From Vanessa cardui (Eukaryota > Arthropoda > Insecta > Lepidoptera > Nymphalidae), in the NCBI RefSeq assembly GCF_905220365.1, contig NC_061130.1, forward strand, positions 1,805,501 through 1,869,500: 64,000 nt of DNA, written 5' to 3'. Shown here piece by piece: positions 1 to 12,195 of the stretch. The position numbers were made by a program, and so were the translations under genes. The notes below the pieces were generated by a model. That model was not told the DNA's origin, did no database searches, and saw only the letters and a program-made list of their open reading frames with translations. Position 1 is the stretch's first letter; each line of letters begins with the position of its first letter.

Positions 1-102
1 CCAGTATATTATTGTATAAAAGGTAATTTGTAAAAAACATATTTGTTAAAGTATTCTCGTATTGTTTTTTGATAGATATACTGTAGGGTTTTATTGGCTG
101 AC

Positions 103-290
103 ACCGACTCCAAATATAACAATAATTATAACTACATGATATAATCGTTAATCGACTTTTAAGTAGTCTAATATTTTTCATTTCATTTAACTTAGGAAGA
201 CTCTAAAAAATATGTTGAATACGCAATTATTTTTGTTACTTTTTCGTGCATATTCATTTGTTTTAATATAGTGTTTTGTTTGAAGTCGGT
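103..290. repeat. Small TIR element (ACCGACTTCAAA family), copy 1
   Basis: ACCGACTCCAAA at 103-114 is mirrored by TTTGAAGTCGGT at 279-290. The body (tcgacttttaagtagtctaa, then tttttcatttcatt and gaatacgcaattattttt) recurs at 3312-3450. It looks like a non-autonomous DNA element. Confidence 0.6.
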
Positions 291-671
291 TTTTCATTTT
301 GTTAAAATTTTATTTATTTTTTGATTTTAAGTGAAGCTGATGTTGACTAACTAATTTTTTTTAATATGGATAGATTAAGCGTTCCGTTTATATGAGTCAG
401 AAACTACTTCGAGGACAATTTCAAAGGAAACTTGCGAATAAAGCAAAAATAGACTTTCGAAAATGCGGATTTAATACGTCACGCGGCGTAAACTACAAGG
501 ATCCCTCGAAAGAGCTGTAATCGAACTCAGCAAAAAAACTTTGAAAAAGACCAACTATATTTCGTACATCATATGACATCACATCACATACACAAATACA
601 CAATTTGATTAAAGATAGTAAGAAATTCTGCCCCATATCGCACCCTAACTGCGAGCTGTATAGGAGTTCCA

Positions 672-923
672 TCACTACATAGTATAAAACAAAGTCGCTT
701 TCTCTGTCCCTATATCTTTAAATCTACGCAACGGATTTTGATGCGGTTTTTTTTAAAAGATAGTGTGATTCAAGGGGAAGGTTTGTGTATATAATACATG
801 AACAATATAGTAAAGAAACACTGATAATTTTAGAAGTTTGCGATGTGATGTCGTATATAAACAAATTCTGTAGTATATTTAGTATCAGTATTGCACCCGT
901 GCGAAGCCGGTGTGGGTAGCTGG
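672..923 (+). mobile_element. Non-autonomous Helitron-like element, family A, copy 1
   Basis: The 5' end is TCACTACATAGTATAAAAC and the 3' end is CTGG after cacccgtgcgaagccggtgt. It is flanked by A (671) and T (924), as expected for Helitron insertion into AT. The body matches 34810-35078 and 56286-56500. Confidence 0.7.
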
Positions 924-1009
924 TTGATTATAATATTCGACTATGATAATTACATAAACATAACCACATTACGGAAGGTGACTCAAATATCCAAATAACC
1001 TATAAATAA

Positions 1010-1362
1010 AAGATTCGACCGAGTATCGCTAACGTGCTCCTCAGAATTGTTCCGTTCCCTTCCGTTCCGTTACTTTGTCATGGATCCTGTGCTCAGAACC
1101 TTACCAAACTTTCACCAAATTATCCTTGAAGTATATATTTTATAATAAAAAAAGAATTATCAAAATTGGTTAACGTGATTTTCAGTTATTCACCTATTTG
1201 TCGCGCATATACATAATGCAAATTTAAGACTTATGTCGTTTTCACATGGATACCATCATCGGAAAAAAAAATAAAAAAAATGGGACCCCACGGGAAGCAC
1301 TACCTTTCAAACAAAAAAAAAATATCAAAATCGGTCCACCCAGTGAAAAGTTATGAGGTAAC

Positions 1363-1415
<53 letters not shown>

Positions 1416-1450
1416 GACGAATTGATAACCTCCTCCTTTTGGAAGTCGGT
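1010..1450 (-). repeat. A-rich lepidopteran interspersed repeat with a 43-nt poly(A) run
   Basis: Its right end, cctcctccttttggaagtcggt, is the reverse complement of the head of the 3248-3487 element. Inside are tcggtccacccagtgaaaag and a run of A from 1369 to 1411. A GC-richer part at 1030-1095 (ttccgttcccttccgttccg) probably belongs to the same element. The boundaries are approximate and the class is uncertain. Confidence 0.5.
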
Positions 1451-1779
1451 TGAAAAAAAGGAAACGGCTTCGAATTTTAAATTTTTACATATGTACTTAT
1501 TTATTTGTTCGGTGATCGCATGAAAACTACTGAACGTATATGACTATGACAGATCGACGAGAAATCGTTATTCAAGATTATTATTATCTTCTTTTTAGTA
1601 AATCCTCCTTGTTTAATAAACAGCGAAGCAGACAGGTAAGGGTCAATGACACAAATGGTTTCTAAATTCAAATTATTTTGGCATAATTTTTAAATAACTC
1701 GCTGATATAAAGTTTTCGTATCACCGAATGCTGAACAATACAAACGGCACTACAGACTTCCTTTGGTAGATTTTACCCA

Positions 1780-1965
1780 CTCACTGGTCACTTTACCGTC
1801 ATACAATTTTGCTTTGTGCTATTCCGGTTTGTAGGATGAGTGAGCCGGTGTAATTAAAGGCACTTCAGATATGACAACTGAGGTCCAACGGTTGGCAGCG
1901 CATTGTTAGTGATGTGTACGGCTAATGCCAATTATAGTGCCTATGGCTACGTGCACAATTGACTA
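1780..1965 (+). repeat. Repeat family D, diverged
   Basis: ttccggtttgtaggatgagt, gagccggtgtaattaaaggc and ggttggcagcgcattgttag follow family order. Confidence 0.45.
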
Positions 1966-2376
1966 CTTCGCATCGCCGGCCTCTTCAGCCACAGTGAGCC
2001 CTTTTTGCGAGGCAGGATTTTGGTAGAATACCTCCATATATAGATGTAATAAATACACCGTTGCTTTTTACACTTTAATTTGACAAGGATTTTGCTGTTT
2101 TGTTAAAAAAAAATCAATTTGCCTTTACTTAGACATTTTTAAAATATAACAATCTGATAATTTCCTACAAGTAAGTAAATTTAGCATTTTAACTTCGCGA
2201 TAAGAATCTCATCTCGGATAGGCCTCCTCTGAATTTTTTCATGATTGCCTATCTCTCCGAAATTAAGCCGATCTTTTCTCGCTATTTTGATTACGTCATC
2301 AGCTTCCGAGTTATGAACTTTAATTTAATTGAATCGGTTTTGTAATTCAAGAAAGGTGTTACTGAATAAAGATAAT

Positions 2377-2576
2377 TACGAACTCCGTAGTCGACTGGTG
2401 TGTACACCGGGTCTTGGGTTCGATTCCGCGTTAATGTAGAAACAGTTCGTAAGTTATCTATGTTGTCTTAGGTCTGAGTGTTTGTGGTACTGTTTATATT
2501 TCTGATTTTCCATAATAGGTTAGATTAATTTGTGTGTTGTTGTCCAATATTTATGTATATATTATTATTTATTTCT
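2377..2576 (+). mobile_element. tRNA-headed SINE, family 2, diverged
   Basis: aactccgtagtcgactggtg, then tgggttcgattccgcgt (B box), tgttgtcttaggtctgagtg and an ATTT-rich tail. The full head between the boxes is shortened. Confidence 0.7.
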
Positions 2577-3247
2577 ATTTAAAACAACATATATTTTATT
2601 TATTTTTTGTATATATATATAGTTTACTTTAAATTAGTATAACACTAGTATCATATCAAATAACACACAGAACTCAACAAAACAAAGTAGAAAAAAAAAC
2701 TCATTCATTATATCTTAACTAAAGATCATTGACTATTTGCTAATTCACCTAAAATAAATAACTAAAAAAAAAACACGAAAAATGTAACGCTTCAAACGTT
2801 TTACAAATATGTATTCCATAGTTTCAAAGTCTAATTATGTGTGTTTCGTTGTTCAAGACTCTAATTGTTATTGAACTGATCAGTATACTCTAATTATACT
2901 AATTACAAGAACCTTCGAGAGTTTTTAGAGTTCGATACTTTAGCAAGAATGTAGGTCAAAACATATGTAAATAAATCAAGAATAAGATACGATGTCTTGT
3001 AGTTAAAAGCAAGGGATTCTTAGTGGACGGTCGTTAGATCAAATCCGGGGCATTCTATAAATATTTCGGTTAAAAAATGAAAGATTTCTCATACTAATTA
3101 TTGTGACGAATTATAGTATTATTAGTATTATATAAACAAATATTTTTTTTTTCATGTACCTATTAATTTGAAATAAATAAAGATTACTTACTTTTTTACG
3201 TTTAAAGATTAAAAAAAGTCTTGACTATCTTTTAAGCATGTGTTTTA

Positions 3248-3487
3248 GCCTACTTCAAAAAAGGAGGAAGTTATTAATTCGACTGCACTTTTTTGTGTAA
3301 ATATGCTCGAAAGTAACAATAATTGTTACTACATTATATAATCCTAGATCGACTTTTAAGTAGTCTAATATTTTTCATTTCATTATACCGAGGAGAGCTT
3401 TAAAAAATATTTTGAATACGCAATTATTTTTATTAATTTTTAGTTCATATTAATTTGTTTCGAAATAGTGTATTATTTGAAGTCGTT
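3248..3487. repeat. Small TIR element (ACCGACTTCAAA family), copy 2
   Basis: It starts CCTACTTCAAAAAAGGAGGA and ends TTTGAAGTCGT. The body matches the copy at 103-290 but has an additional head, aattcgactgcactttttt, which is shared in reverse with 1410-1450. Confidence 0.6.
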
Positions 3488-5031
3488 TTTTTTAGTTATA
3501 CGGAATAATTATAATTCTTAAAAAAGTAATTATACCTACCACTAGAAAAAAAACAAACTATATTTTAAAAGTAACTAGTAATCGAGAACGAACTATCACA
3601 GGATACGCTGTACGTGGCCCTGAAACAAATTCTATAACATTGGCGTGTAAGCTCGTAATTATTTTCATACGCCTCCATACGGAAACATCTTTACCCCAGG
3701 CCAATTTCGAATCTACTAACATATATATAAAAACGAAAATCGCTCGTAGATCCTTAAAATGAAACATATAAACAAACCCAATTTATATTACACCTAGACT
3801 TTACTTTCTCTTTTCGCAGCTTCGATAACATTTTTAGTCTGTAAATACATTTATATCCAAATATTTATTCAGTACATCCTAAGAATATTTTAATTAATAA
3901 CAGAGAAAAATAATACAGATTTATATTATTTAAAATTCAAAAATCGAATCGTCAGATATGAATTTTAAAATTGGAATATAACTATTATGTATTGCCAACA
4001 TTGAAAATATAATAACTATGAAATCAGAATTTGTAATAATAATAATATTACTACAAATAAATGGATATTTTTTTGATTAGCAAGACCTTCATGTTCAATT
4101 ACACATCTTTCATTAATAAGTTAAAAGAATATTTACTGAAGTTTGTTATCAGTAATCTACATTCCGAAACAGTGGTAGTTTTCCGTTTTATTTTATTCTG
4201 TTACGTATAAATAAAACTGCTAATAAAATATATATTCAATGTTATTTTTCGTAACAGGTATGATATACATATATGTTATCTAATTATCAATATATATTTA
4301 CTTTATATAGAGTTACATTTTATGTATTTTATAATTAAAATACTTACTTATATTGTAAACGCGCAAGATTGCGTTTTTAGATGATCCTTAATAATGATGT
4401 GTACTTTTATAGTTATTCATTTTTATATTTTGCATGAATATATCATAAAAAATGAAAAGGATTACTGGATTACTTAAAAAAAGGCCAAGTATATAGTTCT
4501 ATTACAGTCTCATCCGAAAAAGTCTTTAAAATCATTGTTTCGAAGGAATTTTAGTAATAATTCCAAGAAAACCTTTTATCCCGTATATTATTTGTAATAT
4601 TTCATATCACAAGTCAGTCGACTTGTTTAATGAAATATGTAATTATTATATAAAATTACTAAAAGAAATCAGGGCCTACAAATAAACGTGGAAAAAAGTT
4701 TGGCGTCCCAGTACTAGAAGGGCAGAAAAGAATAATGAAAATTTTATTAATTAATTCTTCCAATGAGAATCATTAAACGTATATGCATTAGAAATTCAAA
4801 ATGAATATAATATTATTCAGATTTTCATTGTGACATACATTGAAATAGAAGAGAATGCGCCGCCCACACTTACTATGAAACTGCAGAATTGTGTTAATGT
4901 ATGTATTATTTACTATTTGTCGAGATATCTCGGAATAATTTACTTTACGTATTTCAAAAGAAAATATTTAACAAAATTAATTTAGTATTATTTCGTCGAT
5001 TATAATCGAATAATTTCATTCCCAAACTCAC

Positions 5032-5250
5032 CAATTCGTCGTAGTAATTCGCAATGTGCGAATAAATCAGCGAATCGTAATCCATTGTCACTAAAATCAC
5101 ACACCGAAATCCGGGTTTCACTACGGGATTCGGAATCGAGCTCCGGGATACGCGATAGACGTCAATAATCGCTAACACACAGATCAATTTCAACGCCTTG
5201 GCGTCGATGTAAGACGCATTGGTCGAGTAACGTCTGACGTACACTACCGC
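5032..5250 (-). CDS. Candidate coding exon, function unknown
   Basis: On the minus strand the frame is open from a stop at 5299-5301 through to a consensus donor, ttg|gtgagt, at 5031. Possible acceptors are ctttacag|GCG (exon 5032-5250, 73 codons, phase 0), ttattttag (exon to 5258) and ccttgacag (exon to 5295, 88 codons, phase 0). Third codon positions are often G or C (GCG, TAC, GTG, GAC, TCG), unlike the surrounding DNA. The translation starts AVVYVRRYSTNASYI and ends IYSHIANYYDEL, with hydrophobic runs such as ALKLICVLAII and FRCVILVTM. I do not recognise a family. It could be an exon of a nested or alternative transcript, a decayed gene piece, or a conserved regulatory element that happens to be open. 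No start codon is required if it is internal. Confidence 0.35.
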
Positions 5251-6599
5251 CTGTAAAGCTAAAATAAGACCAAATTTTAAACACAAATCTTTGGTCTGTC
5301 AAGGATTTACGCTGAGCTGTTATTACCCCCAACGTTGCGCCTACCAGTAGAAAACGTATTAATTGTATGATGAAATTATAAATTGATTATAAAATTAATA
5401 GATATTTATATAAAATAAATATGGGTATGATAAATGAAATAAACAAAATTACGATTTAAAATTATTGGATTATTTAAATATTTTGAATATGTTTCCATAA
5501 CATATATCTAATATAAATTGTTTTATATACAGAGTTAACTGCGGTTTCACTCCCTTTTAATGAGTTAGCGTATATTTCAGATTTTAGATGAACTATCTTT
5601 CCTGTACTAGTAGCAACGTGTGTGGAAAATTTTATTATGATCGGTTGAATAGTTAAGATGATAAATCTTAACAAATAACCACTTAAAAACTCATTTTTTA
5701 CAAATACGAAGACATTATCTAAATATAATTATATTTATATTATAAATATGAAAGTAACTCTCGTCTACAAAAACATATCTCAGTAATATTAAACCCTGCA
5801 CAATCAGACATAACTACTCGTTATATATATCTAACGTTTGTAAAGGAAGCAAGTTATGGCGTACGTTCGGAGCCGTGAGTTACTTCAAACATTTTAGTTT
5901 GTTTTAAAATTTCACGGTAACTTTTACTAATTCATTATTTAAATTACGTATTTTCAATTCCATGTACCCTAATTAATATTTTGGCGGAACGTGAAGTTAA
6001 TTTTGTTGAAAATCTAATTTTTAATGTTAGCTACGAATGCATTTACCACTGAATTTCAGACTTTATTGCGAAAGCCGTAAAGGTCCTTTTGAATTGTCAT
6101 TGTTTCTACTGAATGTTACTTATCATATCATATATCTTTTTTTGATGTAAATAGACAGTACATTAAGAAAGTTATAGATGATTGATATTTTAAAGTCATT
6201 TATTTAGAGATACTGTGACGTCATATCTTATGTAAAAATATACAACTGAAAATTTGGTCAGAGTAAGCTTTTACAATTGTTATACAAATAAAATTATTAT
6301 ACGTATAATTTAAATAGTAACAGTGTGAAATTGTCCTACAGCCGGGATCAGGTATCTTCTTCTTTTAGACGGATACACGTGGGATAAATTCATATGAAAC
6401 ATAAAGGAAAAAATAATAAATTTTTTTCTTGATCGTTCGAGATGATTCATAAACCCTAATTAACCATATGGAAAGTTAGGATTGAACTCCCAACATTTAA
6501 TTAAATTTCACACGTTTTAGACACTGTAGTAATTTCCACTTTTCTCTATACTACGTAATGTTGTATCAATATCTAGTTGTTTTTATAATTATCATATGT

Positions 6600-6679
6600 A
6601 TAGTGCGAGTAGCCGAAGATCGATCACAGTGGCGTGATATTGGAGAGGCTATGTCCAGCTGTGGACGAAAAAAGGCTGG

Positions 6680-6728
<49 letters not shown>
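6600..6728 (+). mobile_element. 3' end of an RTE-type LINE with (GAT)16 tail
   Basis: The frame reads VAEDRSQWRDIGEA, matching the C-terminal end typical of lepidopteran RTE-type reverse transcriptases (…RSQW..IGEAY…), followed by a decayed end and GAT repeats at 6681-6728. The 71-codon poly-Asp ORF here is this LINE tail, not a protein gene. Confidence 0.75.
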
Positions 6729-6841
6729 AATAAGAGATTGTCTAGTAGAAAACACAATAATAATACTAACTAAATTAAAATAAACCTCTCTTCGCTAAAG
6801 AATACTTCAACAGTTTCACAAATACTAAGACGCACTGAATA

Positions 6842-7113
6842 AAAGTAAAGTAAAGTAATAGCCTGTAAATTACCCATTACTGGTCTAAGGCATCCTGTCC
6901 CATTAAGGAGAAGGTTCGGAACTTATCCACCACTCTGGTCCAATGCGGGTTAGTGGAAAACACCAATGGCAGATGTTTTCCTTCACCGCTGAGCACGAGA
7001 TGAATTATAACCACAAATTAAACGCATATACATAGTGGTGCTTTCCTGGGTTTGAACTCGAAATCAACGGTTAAGATGCACGCGTTCTAACCACTGGGCT
7101 ATCTCGGCTCTTT
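6842..7113 (-). mobile_element. tRNA-headed SINE, family 1 (Metulj-like), with 14-bp target duplication
   Basis: The minus-strand head has an A box (gagatagcccagtggttaga) and a B box (gagttcaaaccca). The tail is the TAAAG-type repeat at 6842-6858. The exact duplication agacgcactgaata flanks it at 6828-6841 and 7114-7127. The family name is from memory. Confidence 0.85.
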
Positions 7114-7721
7114 AGACGCACTGAATACTATCTATAAATTTGACCTAATATGCTTAAGGTGATAACTTTACCATATTAGGTTAGCTTTTAGTATTCGATA
7201 TATTACAATGAAGTTAGTATTCATGTCACTGATGCCAAACGTCGAAATATCTAGAATATTGCAGTTGCGTTTGTCGAATGCTTGCCGCGTGTTTGAAATT
7301 AATTTCAATCGATTGACTATCGGTTTACTGAGTGGCTAAATGTTTGTTTAGTGAGAGGCTCTTAAGTCGTTCTTAAACTAACAAAGATAAAACTACATTT
7401 AAAATGCAGAATCGCATCACATAGCTTGCGGTAATACTTCAAACCAACAAAATATAACAATGCATGATACTAATTAAGTAGAGAAGCGTCTAGAATCCAT
7501 ACCAAAATATAATCAAATCACATAGTATATCTATGTATGTTTTTCTCTAGAATTTGTTTAACTCATGAACTTTTTAATTATTTACTTCATCAATATCAAT
7601 TGTTCTGTAAACGATATTAAATATATCATTGTTTTTTTTTATATTTCACCAATTACTAATGATATTTTGCTTTTAACATAATTATGTTACATTGTGTTGT
7701 ATTTCAATTTAAAAAAATATA

Positions 7722-7947
7722 TAATAAATAAATATGAGACAACATCACATACATTACTCTGATCCCAATGTAAGTAGCTAAAGCACTTGTGTTATGGAAA
7801 ATCAGAAGTAGCGACGTTCCCCCAAACACCCAGACCCAAGACAAAATAGAAAACTATTGATAATCTACATTGACTCGGCCGGAAATCGAATACGGGACCT
7901 CGTAGTGGCGTACCCGGTGTACACACCACTCGACCACGGAGGTCGTC
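7722..7947 (-). mobile_element. tRNA-headed SINE, family 2
   Basis: The minus-strand head is gacgacctccgtggtcgagt and the B-box region cgtattcgatttcc. The tail is (TTTA)n with gtctcatatttatttatt. Confidence 0.82.
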
Positions 7948-8130
7948 AAATTTATAATATATCTTTATAACATCAATACTGTCACATATTTAAATTATAC
8001 AAAGGTTGTAAAAATAAAATTCTTTATATATTAAAATCATAAAATTCATTAAATTAAAAATTACCATCGATGTATATTATATCCAATGTAATTAAGGTAG
8101 AAAATGCGCTATCCACAGCGTCTGCTGAAT

Positions 8131-8230
8131 TACTTTCCTAGTAAGGAATATTCTATATATATAACTTTCTATATATATATTTCTATATATATAATATTCT
8201 ATATTATATAACTTTCCTAGTAAGGAGTAT
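8131..8230. repeat. Direct repeat around an AT microsatellite
   Basis: actttcctagtaaggaatat at about 8132 recurs as actttcctagtaaggagtat at about 8211, separated by tctatatata-type repeats. Confidence 0.7.
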
Positions 8231-8277
8231 GACAGTATTTTTTTAAGTTAGTAAACTTAAAAAAATACTGTCATACT
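8226..8277. repeat. Perfect hairpin, 24-bp arms
   Basis: 8226-8249 and 8254-8277 are exact reverse complements (agtatgacagtatttttt... ) around agta. No terminator or known RNA is implied. Confidence 0.95.
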
Positions 8278-8666
8278 ATGCACGGATAAGTTTTTACGTA
8301 CAGAGCGGTTCGCCGACGCCTTTTACAAGAACAGAATTAAATCATGGCGCCGCCTTTTTAATGTTTTTGTATTTTTAAACTTAAGAGAAAACTTCGTACA
8401 TAAACCGCATTACAGAAATCTTTTGTTCTCTCAATTGGACATTTATTTTTACAGGGCTCTTGCTTCACTCGATTCTGTCTTTTATTTTCTTATTCTCTAA
8501 TACGTGATTCCGATTTACATAATGATTCAAAACATTGATAAAAATACATACTTAAATCATATAGTCTTTTATTAATTCACACTTGTTACATTTTTTAAGG
8601 TCAATGAGAATCACCAAAACTGGTTCTATTTTCAGTTTCCGGAAACATATAATGTTTTGCGGATAA

Positions 8667-8823
8667 TCTATATTAATACTTCTTATAAATGTGAAAGTAA
8701 CTCTGTATGTCTGTCGCTCTTTTGGTATGAAACTCCAACTCTAAGGAAAGACATAGGCTAGTTTTTTTGCCTAAAACATGACAACCAACACTCTAAAATG
8801 ACAGCGAAGTCGAGGGCGACTGG
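8667..8823 (+). mobile_element. Non-autonomous Helitron-like element, family C
   Basis: It starts TCTATATTAATACTTCTTAT and ends gtcgagggcgaCTGG. Typical internal words are tgtgaaagtaactctgtatg and aggaaagacataggctag. Confidence 0.6.
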
Positions 8824-9000
8824 ATAATTGTAAATTAATTATAAATACAAGAAAATAAAAATGACTCATTATATACATATATATTATAATTATTTAAAGC
8901 TTTCGAGACGCGTTTCAGCAATTTAAACATAATGTTTTGGTAATGGCGATCAAATTTTTTATTATAACCTCGTCCAATATTTCTCAGAATTAGGTACCAA

Positions 9001-9162
9001 ATGAATTTCATAAAACTGAAGTATCTCGTAAGGTTCGCGTTGTCCGATTATTTCAGTGCAGCGTGTTCCCATTGCAGTAGAAATGAAGACATTACTAAAA
9101 CGGAGGTAGATGTAACTCCTGCAGATGACGTCGGGAGCACGGAGCTCCCAGTCAGCTCGTGA
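9001..9162 (+). CDS. Short ORF or candidate 3'-terminal exon, function unknown
   Basis: An ATG at 9001 opens 53 codons ending with TGA at 9160-9162. Within it tccgattatttcag|T at 9056/9057 is a good splice acceptor, so the coding part could instead be a terminal exon from 9057. The C-terminal part reads AACSHCSRNEDITK then TEVDVTPADDVG and ends ELPVSS. The patch is richer in GC than its surroundings. The minus strand is also open across it (frame containing DWELRAPDVICRS), so an old mobile-element fragment is a real alternative. I recognise no domain; the N-terminal MNFIKLKYLVRFAL is hydrophobic and basic. No AATAAA was seen until about 9384. Confidence 0.25.
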   Translation: MNFIKLKYLVRFALSDYFSAACSHCSRNEDITKTEVDVTPADDVGSTELPVSS

Positions 9163-9734
9163 CCACGACAGGTGCTCCGTCGAGACGTTGGATAAATAAT
9201 AATAAGAAAAATGTATGATCGCGATTGAAACGACAATATAATTTAAAATGTTATACTATAAAATTTACATGATAATTTTTGTTTGATTGCGATTTATGTA
9301 ATTGAAAACGATAATCAACATCATTGCGTTTTTTAAGGCTATTTATTTATTATTTAGACTAGTAAGAATTTTCCGTTCTTTAAAATAAATTATTTGTTAA
9401 ATTGTAACAATTTAGTAAATTTAAATCAAGAATCATCTTCTTTCATTTTCTGCCCATCGACGGTTGGAGATCTTCAAAATAATATCATAATCGATATTTT
9501 ATGTATTGCCATCGTCCCAACATCACTAGGACCAAAATCGCCATACGCGTTATAATTGTTATAGTAAATTACATGGGTTGCGAATTTTCTTCTCATCGAT
9601 TCGCAGATTCTGTAGGTTTTTGTCGTTAGTTCATAATGTAAAATATTTTCTTTTAATATAAATGCGCTTAAATATACTAAAACTTGTAAATTTCGTTATT
9701 TGAATACAGGTAGCTAAATACATACATTTTTTTT

Positions 9735-9940
9735 GACGACCTCCGTGGTCGAGTGGTATGTACACAATTTTTCATGGGTCGATTCCCGGCTGAATCGATG
9801 TAGATTATCATTAGTTTTTATCTATCTATGTTGTCTTGGGTCTGGGCGTTTGTGGACCATCGTTACTTCTGTAGCTACTTACATTGGAATCAGAGTAATG
9901 TATATGATGTTGTCTCATATTTATTTATTATTTATTTTAA
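9735..9940 (+). mobile_element. SINE family 2 with internal head deletion
   Basis: gacgacctccgtggtcgagt is followed by catgggtcgattcccggctg: about 20 nt expected before the B box are missing at a ggg/ggt repeat. Body and TTTA tail are complete. Confidence 0.82.
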
Positions 9941-10412
9941 TATGCTATAGAAAGTTTGTAGGTGTTATAGATTCTGAGATTCCGTGATTAATCAATGACT
10001 TTAAGTCAAGAGCTAATCAGTACTTTAATATAAATATATAAAGATATTATTAGTCTATCATTGAATGATTCGTGTAATGAAAAAAATACAAAAGTTTTCT
10101 TCAATACAGAATAAGAGAAACATGTAAAAGGCGGAGTGATTTAATTTCGTTCATGCAAAAGACGAGACGGTTTCTCTGTGAAAACTTGTCTTCATAGCAA
10201 TGTGACAGTTATTCTAAAAAGAAACTGAAGATTCTTTTATTGAATTTTATAAATGTAAAAGTATTTCGTTGAGATGCTAAGTGCAAAGTGGCTTTAGTGT
10301 TTCTTGCTTAAATAGTATTTTTTCCTTATAAATTAAAAGATAACGTCATAAATGTCCAAAACTATTTTGCGAACTTAGTTATCATAAAAGAGGAAAGACG
10401 TTTTATTCTTTA

Positions 10413-10546
10413 CTAGCTTCCGTCGGTGACTTCGCCCATATGGCATATATTAATCTATGAAATAGCCATTTGTATTTTCAAATGAATCGAGTAATTGAGT
10501 TACTGACGTACAAACATATAAGCTTTCACCTTTATAATATTAGTGG
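10413..10546 (-). mobile_element. Helitron-like element, family C, short copy
   Basis: The plus strand begins aCTAGcttccgtcggtgactt and ends cacctttataatattagtgg, both characteristic ends of the family. Much of the interior is missing. Confidence 0.5.
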
Positions 10547-10624
10547 TAGTATTAACGGTGAGATTAGTTATAGATATCGGTATTGCCAATCTATATAATA
10601 AAAATTAATTTTAATAAATACGAA

Positions 10625-10740
10625 TAAATAGGTAGCACCCACTGTTACAGACATTGCTACTGTAAGAAATATTAACCATTCCTTACGTCATGAATGCTCC
10701 ACCAACCTTGGGAACTAATATAATACGTGATGTATGAATG
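10625..10740 (-). repeat. Repeat family D, partial
   Basis: gctactgtaagaaatattaa, ccattccttacgtcatgaat and accaaccttgggaactaata. Confidence 0.5.
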
Positions 10741-11297
10741 GTACCAAATCAGATGAGCTTTACAAAGCCTATAAACTACTATGTATCATATAAGGTGTCA
10801 GTGGAATCCAAATTCCAAACAGGTAGTCAAATTAATTAATCATATCTTCCAAAATTAAATTTCAAAAGTGTTTAAAGAACCCAGTAAAATAGAGTATGCT
10901 AAGACTTTATCTCCAGCTGAGCGGTAGGATATCAAAGTCACGGACTTATAAGTGATACTAACTGATAAAGCAAATTGCAGTTGAAGAAAAGAATACAAAA
11001 TCCAATTAAATATAAATAAGAGGATATTACAGCAAAATATATAACAAAGTCATTAAGGACACGGTTTAGAACACCAAGACAAATTCTAAGATACACAGAA
11101 ACAGCAATAAAACCAATTGTTGTGTCACGAACATTTGACAAATATACCACAGAATACTTCGAGATGCGACGACGAACATAGATCAGTGACTACTAGAAAC
11201 GCTTTAGAAACTGCTGGTGAAATATTTTTTAAATCGTTTAAAAAAAGTCACTTCAAAAATATTTATGACTTTTTTTATCGAATATATTCAGATATAA

Positions 11298-11503
11298 CTA
11301 GTAGTCACCTAGGTTTTGTTCGCGTTTTAGTGTGTTATCTGTCATGTTTCAAGCAAAATAAGTATTCTATGACCTTTCTTCGAGTTCAAGTTTGCTACAT
11401 ACCAAATTTTATTAAATTCGGTTCAGTGGTTTGGCCGTGAAAGAGCGACAAACAAACACGCGTAACAGACAGAGTTACTTTTACGTTATTATATTAATAT
11501 AAA
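11298..11503 (-). mobile_element. Helitron-like element, family C
   Basis: CTAG at 11298-11301 is followed by ttcgcgttttag, then aaattcggttcagtggtttg and a right end ttattatattaatataaa (minus-strand 5' end). It has partly decayed. Confidence 0.55.
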
Positions 11504-11979
11504 TTTATTCAAAGTAATTAATCTCTTGCAGAGATAGTTCTGGCAAATAAAGCTTCATTTGACAAACAATGAATAGTTCGATACTCAAAAGTCATAAAGA
11601 ACTTGACATTTAAAACATTTCAAGATTTTCCGTTCCTTTCCTCTTTAAGTAACGATACACATGTATAAGTGAGACAACGTATAAAATGTCACCCGCTCAG
11701 CTAGACCACAGCACCGCATCGCAACAATTTATAGCGCGATAGCAGACTGCGGTCTGTAACGCACGCATCCTGAACAGAGACTTACTTTGCCCTGACATTA
11801 TTTAAAAAAAAATTAACCTTCAAATAACGAGCTACATCTTTTAAGTCCAGAACCCAAGGTTACGTAAATTAAGTTTTGGTAATTGATAAAAAATTTCATG
11901 GAATGCCCGTCAATTACGATCCGAGCTACCATCGCTTCTAACAAAACTAACTTTTTAATGTTAAAATGTATCAAGGTTG

Positions 11980-12195
11980 AACCGAGATGGCCCAGTGATC
12001 AAACCCAGGCAAGCACCGCTGAATATTCATGTGCTTGATTTGTATTTATAATAGAACTCTTTATAGTAAAGGTAATCGTGAGGACACAGCGTGTATCTAA
12101 TTTCATAGAAATTCTGCCACATGTGTATTCCCACCAATCCGCATCGGAACAGCGTGTACAATACGTTCCAAACCTTATCCTCCAAGTCAGAGGAT
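11980..12195 (+). mobile_element. SINE family 1 with deleted tRNA head
   Basis: gagatggcccagtg is joined directly to atcaaacccaggcaagcacc, so the region between A and B boxes is lost. The body, attctgccacatgtgtattc, and the tail follow. Confidence 0.75.

Noticed and set aside
6558..6773. Poly-Asp small protein (and poly-Ser on the other strand)
   Set aside because: It is the C-terminal end of an RTE-type LINE running into its GAT microsatellite tail.
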